DNA from: Nocardia terpenica
Lineage (GTDB): Bacteria; Actinomycetota; Actinomycetes; Mycobacteriales; Mycobacteriaceae
DNA length: 64,000 nt
Assembly: GCF_013186535.1 (NCBI RefSeq)
Contig: NZ_JABMCZ010000001.1
Coordinates: forward strand, 62,001-126,000
Reading direction: 5' to 3'
Shown: positions 25,236 through 32,556 of the stretch, piece after piece
Layout of the letters: each line of letters begins with the position of its first letter
How positions within the stretch are numbered: the first letter of the stretch is position 1
Notes under the pieces: generated by a model
Told to the model about the DNA's origin: nothing
Databases searched by the model: none
The model's input: the letters and a program-made list of their open reading frames with translations, nothing else
Program-made: the position numbers and the translations under genes

Positions 25236-25522
25236 GCGACGAGATCGGCGTATTCGCGATGCGCCGCGATGAACTCCTCCACGTACCAGCACGTGGGTAT
25301 GATGCGAAAACCCGCGGTGCGTGAGTCCTCGAGGGCGAATTCGACCAGTGCTGCCGCCACACCGCGACCCCGGAATTCCGGAAACGTGAGCGTGTGCTGG
25401 AAATCCCGAACCTTTCCGGTACCGTCGGTGCGCTCGCTGTAGTCGGCATAGCCGGCAAGCGTGCCGTCGAGATGGATCTCGTATCGGCTGGCCGCAGTAT
25501 TGTGTTCGAGCCGGGTCGTCAT
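25232..25522 (-). CDS. GNAT family N-acetyltransferase (short YjdJ/COG2388 type)
   Basis: A 96-residue minimal acetyltransferase. The acetyl-CoA loop FRGRGVAAALVEFALEDSR and the ending IIPTCWYVEEFIAAHREY are diagnostic of the short COG2388 class, which includes human GNAT-like NAT domain proteins of unknown substrate. GAGGAG lies 12 nt upstream of the ATG. Confidence 0.85.
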   Translation of the reverse strand: MTTRLEHNTAASRYEIHLDGTLAGYADYSERTDGTGKVRDFQHTLTFPEFRGRGVAAALVEFALEDSRTAGFRIIPTCWYVEEFIAAHREYADLVA

Positions 25523-25583
25523 ATTTTGTGAAACTCCTCGGTTGCCGGGATTGTTCCGGACCTCGACCGCGACCGGTGCCGCA

Positions 25584-26942
25584 CTACAGCACCGCGCCGG
25601 GATTGAGAATTCCTTGCGGATCGAGCGCGTCCTTGATGCGCCGGGTCAGCGCCATGGCGTCCGGGCCGAGTTGGTCGGGCAGCCATGCCTTCTTGAGTCG
25701 GCCCACGCCGTGTTCGCCGGTGATGGTGCCGCCGAGGGCGATCGCCAGGTCCATGATCTCGCCGAACGCCTGCTGCGCGCGGGCGCTCTCGGCCACGTCG
25801 GCGGGGTTGTAGACGATCAGCGGGTGGGTGTTGCCGTCGCCGGCGTGCGCGATCACCGAGACCAGCACCTGCCGCCGGGCCGCGATGGCGGCGATGCCGT
25901 CGATCAGTTCGCCGAGCCGCGGCAGCGGCACCCCGACGTCCTCGAGCAGCAGCGGCCCCTTGCGTTCCAGCGCGGGAATGGCGAATCGGCGTGCGGCGCA
26001 GAACGCCTCGCCCTCGTCGGGGTCCTCGGTGCTGAAAACCTCGGCGGCGCCGGACTTCTCGCAGAGCTCGAGGATGGTCGCGGCCTCGCGGGCGGCGTAT
26101 TCGCCGGGGGCGTCCGAGCGCGCCACCAGCATGCCCGCCGCGGAACGATCCAGGCCCATGCGCATTTCGTCCTCGACGGCGTTGATCGCGACCGAGTCCA
26201 TGAACTCCAGCATCGACGGCCGCAGCCGCCCGGTGATCTCCAGAATCGCGGCGGTGGCGGCGGTGAGCGTGGAAAACGTTGCGACGACGGTGCTCTGGGG
26301 CGATTGCGCGGGCAGCAGGCGCAGCGTCAGCTCGGTGATGACGCCCAGGGTGCCCTCGCTGCCGACGAACAGCTTGGTCAGCGACAGCCCGGCGGAATCC
26401 TTCAGCCGCGGCCCGCCCAGCCGCATCGCGGTGCCGTCGGCCAGCACCACCTCCATGCCGAGCACGTAATCGGTGGTCACGCCGTATTTCACGCAGCACA
26501 GCCCGCCCGCGTTGGTGGCGGCGTTCCCGCCGATGGAGCAGATCTCGAACGACGACGGGTCCGGGGGATACCACAGGCCGTGCTCGGCGACAGCCCGCTT
26601 GACGTCCGCATTGAGCAGGCCGGGCTGCACCACGGCGGTGCGGATGACCGGATCGACGGTGATCGCGCGCATGCGCTCGGTGCTCAGCAGCAGCGCCCCG
26701 TCCTGGGCCGTGGCCCCGCCGGACAGCCCGGTACCGGCCCCGCGCGGGATCACCGGGACCCGATGCTCGCTCGCCCAGCGCAGGACCGTGGCGACCTGCT
26801 CGGTGGTGGTGGGCCGCACCAGCGCGAGCGGGGTCCCGGCATCGGGATCCAGCGCGCGATCCTGCCGATAGCCCGCCAGGATGTCCGGATCGGTGACCAG
26901 CATGCCGCCGGGGAGCAGGGCGGCGAGGGTGTTCACGTCCAC
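25584..26942 (-). CDS. FAD-binding oxidoreductase (GlcD / D-lactate dehydrogenase type)
   Basis: A 452-residue VAO-family flavoprotein. The FAD-binding PP-loop region VPVIPRGAGTGLSGGA, and SSFEICSIGGNAATNAGG, and the C-terminal AHAGDGNTHPLIV and GEHGVGRLKKAWLPDQLG segments match glycolate/D-2-hydroxyacid dehydrogenases. It probably oxidises a 2-hydroxyacid such as glycolate or D-lactate; the exact substrate is not readable. GTG at 26942 is 6 nt from a -10 hexamer. Confidence 0.9.
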   Translation of the reverse strand: MDVNTLAALLPGGMLVTDPDILAGYRQDRALDPDAGTPLALVRPTTTEQVATVLRWASEHRVPVIPRGAGTGLSGGATAQDGALLLSTERMRAITVDPVIRTAVVQPGLLNADVKRAVAEHGLWYPPDPSSFEICSIGGNAATNAGGLCCVKYGVTTDYVLGMEVVLADGTAMRLGGPRLKDSAGLSLTKLFVGSEGTLGVITELTLRLLPAQSPQSTVVATFSTLTAATAAILEITGRLRPSMLEFMDSVAINAVEDEMRMGLDRSAAGMLVARSDAPGEYAAREAATILELCEKSGAAEVFSTEDPDEGEAFCAARRFAIPALERKGPLLLEDVGVPLPRLGELIDGIAAIAARRQVLVSVIAHAGDGNTHPLIVYNPADVAESARAQQAFGEIMDLAIALGGTITGEHGVGRLKKAWLPDQLGPDAMALTRRIKDALDPQGILNPGAVL

Positions 26943-26948
26943 ACCCCG

Positions 26949-26954
26949 AAACTA
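26949..26954 (-). promoter_or_regulatory. -10 hexamer TAGTTT for the FAD oxidoreductase (leaderless)
   Basis: On the minus strand TAGTTT is 6 nt before the GTG at 26942. Confidence 0.55.
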
Positions 26955-27055
26955 CCGCCCACCCGCCGTACCGTACGGGCGGTAGGGGTGGTGCGCGCCG
27001 CCGCGACGCGGCAGAATCCCTGCCACGCCGACAGTTTCGACGGCCGGGGAAGGCC

Positions 27056-27367
27056 ATGCGAAGGGAAGTCGTCATGCAGGGGGAGTCGCCCGGTGTCCGG
27101 GCCGTGATCGCCGCCTTGTTCGCCGCCGAGCCGATCACGGAGGACGCCGTGCGGCGCCTACACCGCGGTGAGATCGGCGACTGGCTCACCGCCCTGAATC
27201 TGTCCGGCCTGTTCGCCCCCGCCGAGGCCGCCGCCCTCGGACAGCGGTGGGCCGCCGACCCCCGCGCCCTGTTGCACATCCTGCTCACCGAGGCCGACGA
27301 CATCACCCGCCACCGCTGGCTGACCCTCTGGGACACCCTCGACTCCGCCGACCGGCGAATTTCCTGA
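27056..27367 (+). CDS. Hypothetical protein, 103 aa
   Basis: A 103-residue, helix-rich soluble protein with no recognised family. Sequence such as AVIAALFAAEPITEDAVRRL and LLHILLTEADDITRHRWLTL suggests a small helical bundle. GGGGAAGG lies just upstream of the ATG at 27056; a second ATG is at 27074. It is followed 36 bp later by the GroES-family gene, which has its own promoter. Confidence 0.5.
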   Translation: MRREVVMQGESPGVRAVIAALFAAEPITEDAVRRLHRGEIGDWLTALNLSGLFAPAEAAALGQRWAADPRALLHILLTEADDITRHRWLTLWDTLDSADRRIS

Positions 27368-27390
27368 ACGTCGCATCGCGGGCCGGGCAG

Positions 27391-27396
27391 TACAAT
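27391..27396 (+). promoter_or_regulatory. -10 hexamer TACAAT for the GroES-family gene (leaderless)
   Basis: TACAAT is 7 nt upstream of the GTG at 27404. The in-frame ATG at 27395 lies inside the hexamer and so cannot be the start from this promoter. Confidence 0.6.
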
Positions 27397-27403
27397 GCCG
27401 CGG

Positions 27404-27724
27404 GTGTCCGATCCCCAGCTAGAGATTCAGATGTTGCACGACCGGGTCATGGTGCGCGTGTCCCAGGAGACGGGAGAGCGGCGCAGCAGCGGCGGCATCC
27501 TGATTCCGGCCACCGCGCAGGTAGCCAAGCGCCTGATCTGGGGCGACGTCTGCGGCGCCGGCTCCCACGTGCGTAGCGTCGGCGTCGGCGACCGCGTGCT
27601 GTTCAGCGCCGAGGACCAGTTCGAGGTCGAGGTGAAGGGCCAGGCATACCTGGTCCTGCGCGAACGCGACCTGCACGCGGTGGCCAGCGAACGCCCGGAA
27701 CACGGCACCGGCCTGTACCTGTAG
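27404..27724 (+). CDS. GroES-family co-chaperonin-like protein
   Basis: A 106-residue GroES-fold protein. MLHDRVMVRVSQETGERRSS and GGILIPATAQ correspond to the GroES core and mobile loop; GVGDRVLFSAEDQFEVEVKG matches the second half of the barrel. It is not the main groES, as no groEL is beside it and the mobile loop lacks the usual IVL; it has an extended C-terminus (SERPEHGTGLYL). Lone GroES paralogues of this kind occur in actinobacteria; their role is unknown. Start chosen from the leaderless promoter. Confidence 0.8.
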   Translation: MSDPQLEIQMLHDRVMVRVSQETGERRSSGGILIPATAQVAKRLIWGDVCGAGSHVRSVGVGDRVLFSAEDQFEVEVKGQAYLVLRERDLHAVASERPEHGTGLYL

Positions 27725-27741
27725 TCCCTACCGAATCTCGT

Positions 27742-27792
27742 GGTCCCGGCATGCCTGAATCCCGTGGTCCCGGCATGCTTTTGGCCGGGACC
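27742..27792 (-). repeat. CAAAAGC hairpin element with two right arms (copy 2)
   Basis: On the minus strand GGTCCCGGC / CAAAAGCAT / GCCGGGACC (27792 to 27766) begins 7 nt past the MFS stop; a second right arm follows about 24 bp further on (to 27742). Confidence 0.8.
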
Positions 27793-27799
27793 GAAGACG

Positions 27800-29305
27800 T
27801 CAGCGTGCCGACCGCCGCGGCAGCGCGAGCGCGGCGACCAGCACCACCGCCAGCACCGCGATCGCGGCCACGGCCGTCATCTCCATCGCGGTCACATACG
27901 AGCCGGTGCCGTGCGAGGCGCCCAGGGCCGAGAAGAAGATCACCCCGAGAACCGTTGCGCCGATGGCGTTTCCGAACTGCTGGGAGGTGGTGAGCACGCC
28001 CGCGGCCATACCGGCCTGCTGCGGTGGGATGCCCGAGGACAGCACCGCCCCGACCACCGACGGAATGGTGAGGCCGTTCCCCGTGCCGACGATCATCATG
28101 CCCGGGATCAGCTCCAGCGCGGTGACATTCGGTCCGCCGGTCGCCAGCGCGAGCAGCGTCACCGCGAGACCGGTCAGGCTGACCAGCGTGCCGACCACCA
28201 TGACCCGGTTGCCGATCCGATCGGCCACCCGCCGCGCCAGGAAGAACGAACTGCCCGCGAAGCAGACGCCCAGCGGCGCGAACGCCAATCCCGCACGCAG
28301 CGGCGACAATCCGAGCCCGTTCTGCAACAGCAGCGTCAGGCACAGCATGAAGCCCGCGAAGAAGGTGAGATACCCACCGGCGATCACCAGGCCCAGACTG
28401 AAGCCGCGCTCGCGCACCATCGCGGTGTCGAGCACCGGCTCCCCGCCGCGCCGCGCCAACCGGCCCTCGTAGCGCAGGGTGAGCAGCAGCACCGGCACCG
28501 CGGCGAGCATCGAGAGCCAGGTCCACACCGGCCAGCCCTCGGGACGGCCCAGCGTGATCGGCACCAGCAGCAGCGCCAGCGCGGCCGCGATGCCCAGCGC
28601 GCCGACGGGATCCAGCCGCGGACGCCGGGTGCGCTCGTGCCGGGGCAGCCAGCGCGCGGCCAGCGCCGCCGCGGCCAGGCCGATCGGCACATTGATGTAG
28701 AAGATGGTCCGCCAGCCCCAGCCGAACAGGTCGATGTTCAGCAGCACGCCGCCGAGCACCTGACCGGCGACCGAGCCGATGCCGATGGTCGCGCCGAACG
28801 CCGCCATGGCGCGCGCCCGCTCCCGGACCGGGAACATGGTGTTGATCAGCGCCAGCATCTGCGGCACCATCAGCGCCGCGGTGCCGCCCTGCAGCACCCG
28901 GAACGCCACGAGCGCCCAGGCATTGGGCGCCAGCCCGCACAGCAGCGAGGCGGCGGTGAAGGCCAGCATGCCGATGACGAACAGGCGGCGGTGACCGTGC
29001 AGGTCGCCGAGGCGGCCGCCGGTGATCAGCCCGGAGGCGTAGGCGAAGCCGTAGCCGCCCACGATCAGTTCCAGCGCCGACTCACCGGCATGCAGGTCGT
29101 GCTGCAGCGAGGAGGCCGCGACATTGACCACGAACCAGTCGAACATCGCCATGAACATGGCGCTCAGCACCACCGGCAACACCCGCCAGCGGGCCGGATA
29201 AGGCGTCGGATCGGCATCGGAGGCAACGGTAGGGGTTGGGGCGGAACGGGTTTCGAGCATGGACACGTCGTGCTCCCGAACTTCGGTGGGGATGAGGCGG
29301 CTCAC
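27800..29305 (-). CDS. MFS transporter, DHA2 (EmrB/QacA) family, 14 helices
   Basis: A 501-residue drug:H+ antiporter-type permease with 14 predicted helices. The DHA2 features are visible: MFMAMFDWFVVNVAASSL in helix 1 (motif D1), GGRLGDLHGHRRLFVIG (motif A) and GTAALMVPQMLALI / GIGSVAGQVLGGVLL (motif C). It is divergent from a TetR gene, with two similar operators in between, the classic efflux-pump arrangement. Start may be GTG 29305 (used) or ATG 29260. Substrate unknown. Confidence 0.9.
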   Translation of the reverse strand: MSRLIPTEVREHDVSMLETRSAPTPTVASDADPTPYPARWRVLPVVLSAMFMAMFDWFVVNVAASSLQHDLHAGESALELIVGGYGFAYASGLITGGRLGDLHGHRRLFVIGMLAFTAASLLCGLAPNAWALVAFRVLQGGTAALMVPQMLALINTMFPVRERARAMAAFGATIGIGSVAGQVLGGVLLNIDLFGWGWRTIFYINVPIGLAAAALAARWLPRHERTRRPRLDPVGALGIAAALALLLVPITLGRPEGWPVWTWLSMLAAVPVLLLTLRYEGRLARRGGEPVLDTAMVRERGFSLGLVIAGGYLTFFAGFMLCLTLLLQNGLGLSPLRAGLAFAPLGVCFAGSSFFLARRVADRIGNRVMVVGTLVSLTGLAVTLLALATGGPNVTALELIPGMMIVGTGNGLTIPSVVGAVLSSGIPPQQAGMAAGVLTTSQQFGNAIGATVLGVIFFSALGASHGTGSYVTAMEMTAVAAIAVLAVVLVAALALPRRSAR

Positions 29306-29314
29306 GAGAGCTGT

Positions 29315-29330
29315 AACTAACCGGTTGGTT
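29315..29330 (+). promoter_or_regulatory. TetR operator O1 (MFS side)
   Basis: AACTAACC-GGTTGGTT is an 8-bp-arm palindrome with one mismatch, 10 bp in front of the MFS GTG. It shares AACTnAnnnGTTGGTT with O2. Confidence 0.65.
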
Positions 29331-29361
29331 GCGAATATTCCAGTCGGCCCGACGTCTTGTC

Positions 29362-29377
29362 AACTGATTAGTTGGTT
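29362..29377 (+). promoter_or_regulatory. TetR operator O2 (autoregulatory side)
   Basis: AACTGATTAGTTGGTT matches O1 at 12 of 16 positions and runs into the TetR -10 hexamer, so binding would shut the regulator's own promoter. Confidence 0.65.
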
Positions 29378-29382
29378 ACTAT
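29377..29382 (+). promoter_or_regulatory. -10 hexamer TACTAT for the TetR gene (leaderless)
   Basis: TACTAT is 6 nt before the ATG at 29389. Confidence 0.6.
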
Positions 29383-29388
29383 CGAGGG

Positions 29389-30015
29389 ATGACGTCGAGG
29401 GATCCCGAGGCGACCAAGGCCCGCATCTTCGCCGCCGCGACCGAGGAGTTCGCGGCGCACGGCATCGCGGGGGCGCGGGTCGATCGGATCGCTCGCAACG
29501 CCAAGGCCAACAAGCAGTTGATCTACGCCTACTTCGGCGACAAGCAACAGCTGTTCCAGCAGGTGCTGGAGAAGGCCATGCTGGATGTGGCGGCGGCCGT
29601 CTCCACCGACATCGACGATATCGATGCCTGGGTCGACGCGCATCTGGAGTACCACCTCCGGCACCCGGAGTTCCTGCGCCTGCAGATGTGGGAGGCGCTG
29701 GAACTGCTGCCGGACCGGATCACCGCGGGCGAGATGCGCGCGAACCGCTACCGGGACAAGGTATCCAAGATCGACGCGGCCCAGCAGCGCGGCCTACTCC
29801 GCACCGACGTCCCCCCGGAATACCTGCTGCTCCTACTCACCGGCCTGATCAATTACCGCCAAGCCCTCCCCCAGTCCGCCCGCTTCGCCCTCGGCGGCAC
29901 CGACGACCCGGAACAGTGGCGAGCCTGGCTGAAGAATGCCGTGCGCCGGGTTACCGCCCCGGAAGGCAGTGCCGCCGAAGGGATTCCGGCCAAAAGCACG
30001 CCGGAATCACGGTAA
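29389..30015 (+). CDS. TetR family regulator of the divergent MFS pump
   Basis: A 208-residue regulator. HTH at 10-55 (FAAATEEFAAHGIAGARVDR, then NKQLIYAYFGDKQQLFQQVL). C-terminal domain resembles the TetR_C_17/AcrR type (RLQMWEALELL). It should repress the DHA2 transporter through O1/O2. The last codons (EGIPAKSTPESR) are written by a CAAAAGC hairpin element, so the C-terminal tail is repeat-derived. Confidence 0.9.
   Translation: MTSRDPEATKARIFAAATEEFAAHGIAGARVDRIARNAKANKQLIYAYFGDKQQLFQQVLEKAMLDVAAAVSTDIDDIDAWVDAHLEYHLRHPEFLRLQMWEALELLPDRITAGEMRANRYRDKVSKIDAAQQRGLLRTDVPPEYLLLLLTGLINYRQALPQSARFALGGTDDPEQWRAWLKNAVRRVTAPEGSAAEGIPAKSTPESR
29982..30008 (+). terminator. CAAAAGC hairpin inside the TetR 3' end (copy 3)
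   Basis: GATTCCGGC / CAAAAGCAC / GCCGGAATC: a 9-bp perfect stem with T-A where other copies have C-G. It overlaps the last coding codons; the stop is at 30013-30015. Confidence 0.75.
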
Positions 30016-30020
30016 TACCT

Positions 30021-30404
30021 CCCCCTGATCCCGCCGTGCCCATCCCTCATCCCCGCGTGCCCATCGCCTGTTTCCGGCGTGCTCATCATCTGGACCCGGC
30101 GCGCTCATCGCCTGTTTCCGGCGTGCTCATCATCTGGACCCGGCGTGCCCATCGCCTGTTTCCGGCGTGCTCATCATCTGGACCCGGCGTGCCCATCGCC
30201 TGTTTCCGGCGTGCTCATCATCTGGACCCGGCGTGCCCATCGCCTGTTTCCGGCGTGCTCATCATCTGGACCCGGCGTGCCCATCGCCTGTTTCCGGCGT
30301 GCTCATCATCTGGACCCGACGCGCTCAACGCCTGTTTCCGGCGTGCTCATCACCTGATCCCGGCGTGCCTACTACCTGATCCCGGCGTGCTTTTGGCCGG
30401 GATC
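30021..30404 (-). repeat. CAAAAGC hairpin with a long right-arm array (copy 4)
   Basis: On the minus strand the hairpin GATCCCGGC / CAAAAGCAC / GCCGGGATC (30404-30378) overlaps the peptidase stop codon. Downstream, about 16 right-arm units of 22 bp extend to about 30021. Two unit types alternate (one with CCGGAAACAGG, one with CCGGGTCCAGA), giving a 44-bp higher-order repeat; seven copies of the first type start at 30065, 30109, 30153, 30197, 30241, 30285 and 30329. No protein gene is in this 387-bp gap. Confidence 0.85.
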
Positions 30405-31044
30405 AATTCAGTACATCCACCCGATCCCCGTCCACCACCACGACATCATCATCCGTCAGCGCCCAGTGCGCGATACCTTCGGCGCGGTAGCGGGCCGCGA
30501 TTCGCGCCCCGATTCCGTCCGGGTCGGTCCCCGGCGAGTCGACGTGCGGGACGATGCGGTGGTTCACCAGACCCAGTCCGTCCCAGCGGGTTTCGATGCC
30601 GCAGGTGGGTGGGACGTCGGCGGGGTCGTCCGCCGCCTCCAGCCCGTGCAGGTCGGGGGCGAGCAGGCAGGCCCCGGCGCTGTAACCGGCGTAGGCCAGC
30701 GCGTCGGCGGCGAGCAGCCGGGGCAGGACGAGATCGGCTCCGCTGCGGGCGAATTGGGCGCGCAGCACGAAGGTATTGCCGCCGCGCACCCACACCAGCG
30801 GGAATCCGGCGAGCGCGCGCTCCAGTTCGTCGGTGCGGCCGAGGTATTCCCGCAGATCCAGCACCTCCGGCCGAAAGCCGCGCTGCCGCAGGGGAATCAG
30901 ATCGCTGGTCACCGCGCCCTGCCACACGGAGGGCCAGCAGTCCATGGCATTGGGGATCACCGCCACCCGGCCCGGCTCGCCCACCAGCGCGGCGAACCGG
31001 TCGTAGTGGGCGCCGAAACGGTAGCTGGACAGGAACAGTCGCAT
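30403..31044 (-). CDS. Peptidase E-like protein (S51 family / class I GATase fold)
   Basis: A 213-residue S51-family protein. The nucleophile elbow is AYAGYSAGACLL (Ser), and the ends HRIVPHVDSPG and WALTDDDVVVVDG match peptidase E. The family cleaves Asp-X dipeptides or cyanophycin-like substrates. It is the last gene of a three-gene minus-strand operon (HIT, MDMPI, this one; 6-bp gap). Its stop overlaps hairpin element copy 4. Confidence 0.85.
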   Translation of the reverse strand: MRLFLSSYRFGAHYDRFAALVGEPGRVAVIPNAMDCWPSVWQGAVTSDLIPLRQRGFRPEVLDLREYLGRTDELERALAGFPLVWVRGGNTFVLRAQFARSGADLVLPRLLAADALAYAGYSAGACLLAPDLHGLEAADDPADVPPTCGIETRWDGLGLVNHRIVPHVDSPGTDPDGIGARIAARYRAEGIAHWALTDDDVVVVDGDRVDVLN

Positions 31045-31050
31045 CGGCGC

Positions 31051-31875
31051 TCAGATGGTGAAGCCGAGGTGGTCGACCAGTCGCCGCCCGAGCTCCGCGT
31101 CGCCGGACAGCTCGATCGCGTCGGCATGGTCGGCGGCCCGGACGCGACCGCCGCACAGCCGCGCGAACAGGCCCGAACCCAGCCGGATCAGCACATCCGC
31201 CGGACGGTCCAGCGCCGCAACGAGTTCCGCCCGCTCCTCGACCCGGACGTGCAGCGTGCGGGTCACCGGTCCGGTGAGCTCGACGGTGATGCGGGAACCC
31301 GCGGGCGCCCCGCCGCGCTTGACCAGTGTGCGGCCCAGATACGGCACGATCTCGTCGAGCGCGAGTTCGGCCCGGGCGCCGCCCTCGTCGACCGACACGC
31401 CCAGGGCGTCGGCGATATCGAGTTCGTGCATCCAGCAGTCGAACAGCCGGGTGCGCATGAACCGCCCGTAGGGCACCACGCCGACCGGGGACGGCGTGGG
31501 CTGCTGCCAGTCCGCCTCGCTCATCGCCGCCAGCGCCTTGCGGCGGCGCTCGGCGACCTCGACGAACCGCTCCCGCAGCCGCTCACCGGTCAGCGGCCGC
31601 AACGACTCCACCCAGGTCTCGTTCAGCTCGCCCACCTGGTTGCGCACGTGGCCGAACGCCGTCACCTCGGCCTCGACCGTCGGCGTCGGCTCGCCCAGCA
31701 GGATCGATTCGATGCCGATCACGTGCGCGAGCACATCGAACGCCGTCCACCCGGGCAGCGGTGACGGGGTGCGCCAGCGCTGCTCGGTGAGCCCGGCGGT
31801 CAACCGCGCCAGCGCATTCCACTGTTCGGACAGCCCGGCGGCCAGTTCGGCGCGATCGAACGTCGGTGTCGTCAT
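31051..31875 (-). CDS. Mycothiol-dependent maleylpyruvate isomerase-family (DinB-like) protein
   Basis: A 274-residue protein. The N-terminal DinB-like four-helix domain shows WTAFDVLAHVIGIES and RTRLFDCWMHELDIADALG, giving the His ligands of the MDMPI metal site; the C-terminal part matches the SCP-2/MDMPI_C region. Such enzymes use mycothiol in actinobacteria; the substrate here is unknown. Its ATG overlaps the HIT gene's stop by 4 bp. Confidence 0.85.
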   Translation of the reverse strand: MTTPTFDRAELAAGLSEQWNALARLTAGLTEQRWRTPSPLPGWTAFDVLAHVIGIESILLGEPTPTVEAEVTAFGHVRNQVGELNETWVESLRPLTGERLRERFVEVAERRRKALAAMSEADWQQPTPSPVGVVPYGRFMRTRLFDCWMHELDIADALGVSVDEGGARAELALDEIVPYLGRTLVKRGGAPAGSRITVELTGPVTRTLHVRVEERAELVAALDRPADVLIRLGSGLFARLCGGRVRAADHADAIELSGDAELGRRLVDHLGFTI

Positions 31876-32321
31876 GCGCGAGATTCCTTCTCCTCGAGGG
31901 CGAGTCGGTCCAGACCGGCGCGGACGGCGGCGGCGGTGGCCTCGGGTTCGTGCGGGCGGCGCAGCAGAAATCCCTTGGCGAAGGTGAGCGTGTCGCCGCG
32001 CCGCCGCGGCACCACGTGCAGATGGACATGATGCACCGTCTGGAACGCCGACCTGCCGTCGTTGAGCACCAGATTCGCACCGTCCGCCCCGAGGTCGCTG
32101 CAGCGCAACGCCTTTGCCAGCCGCTGCCCGAGCGTGAAGATCCGCGCGCCGATCCCGGGATCGAGATCCTCGAGATTCGTCGCGTGCGACCTCGGGATCA
32201 CCAGCAGGTGCCCCCGGGTGATCGGCCGGATATCGAGAAAGGCATACAGCAGGTCGTCCTCGTGGACCGGCGTGGCGGGCGCGTCGCCCGCGACGATCCG
32301 GCAGAAGATGCAGCCACTCAC
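31872..32321 (-). CDS. HIT family hydrolase
   Basis: A 149-residue histidine-triad protein starting MSGCIFCRIVAGDAPA with the triad HHVHLHVVPR. Two N-terminal Cys may bind zinc as in HIT/HINT relatives. HIT proteins hydrolyse nucleotidyl conjugates such as AMP-lysine or dinucleoside polyphosphates. I moved the start to GTG 32321 because a -10 hexamer lies 7 nt upstream and the protein then begins like other HIT proteins; upstream codons give an unconserved tail. Confidence 0.85.
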   Translation of the reverse strand: MSGCIFCRIVAGDAPATPVHEDDLLYAFLDIRPITRGHLLVIPRSHATNLEDLDPGIGARIFTLGQRLAKALRCSDLGADGANLVLNDGRSAFQTVHHVHLHVVPRRRGDTLTFAKGFLLRRPHEPEATAAAVRAGLDRLALEEKESRA

Positions 32322-32328
32322 CCCGTGC

Positions 32329-32334
32329 ACATTA
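32329..32334 (-). promoter_or_regulatory. -10 hexamer TAATGT for the HIT operon (leaderless)
   Basis: On the minus strand TAATGT is 7 nt before the GTG at 32321. Confidence 0.5.
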
Positions 32335-32462
32335 CGGCGTACGAGTGGCACAGAACACTCCCCGGCAGCCGCTATATAGGGACAATTCGGCGGAATTTCA
32401 TCCAGGATTGTGACGTTGATCTCAGCTACGCTCACCGCGGGCCGGGTACAGTTTGCGAAACC

Positions 32463-32474
32463 TACTTGCAAGTA
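32463..32474 (+). promoter_or_regulatory. Perfect palindrome in the HIT/pntAA divergent region
   Basis: TACTTGCAAGTA is fully self-complementary, 83 bp upstream of pntAA and about 130 bp from the HIT promoter. It looks like a dimeric-repressor operator; the protein is not identifiable here. Confidence 0.5.
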
Positions 32475-32502
32475 AGTTCTCGAACTCTGGACCGTACCGC
32501 AC

Positions 32503-32519
32503 CGGTCCGCTCCGGACCG
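32503..32519 (+). other. Short hairpin in the pntAA leader region
   Basis: CGGTCCG-CTC-CGGACCG has a 7-bp stem and 3-nt loop, 38 bp before the pntAA start. Possible leader structure or binding site. Confidence 0.35.
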
Positions 32520-32556
32520 TGGGGCCAGCTACCGTGACGAGTTAGGAAGTTGACCA

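Noticed and set aside
30079..30379. Short protein frames through the 44-bp array (repeating HHLDPACPSPVSG-type peptide)
   Set aside because: The frame is open only because 44-bp units cycle through frames without a stop; no ribosome site and the peptides are pure repeat.
30065..30386. CRISPR array
   Set aside because: Repeats are contiguous 22-bp units with no unique spacers, no leader and no cas genes; the units are the right arm of the adjacent hairpin element.
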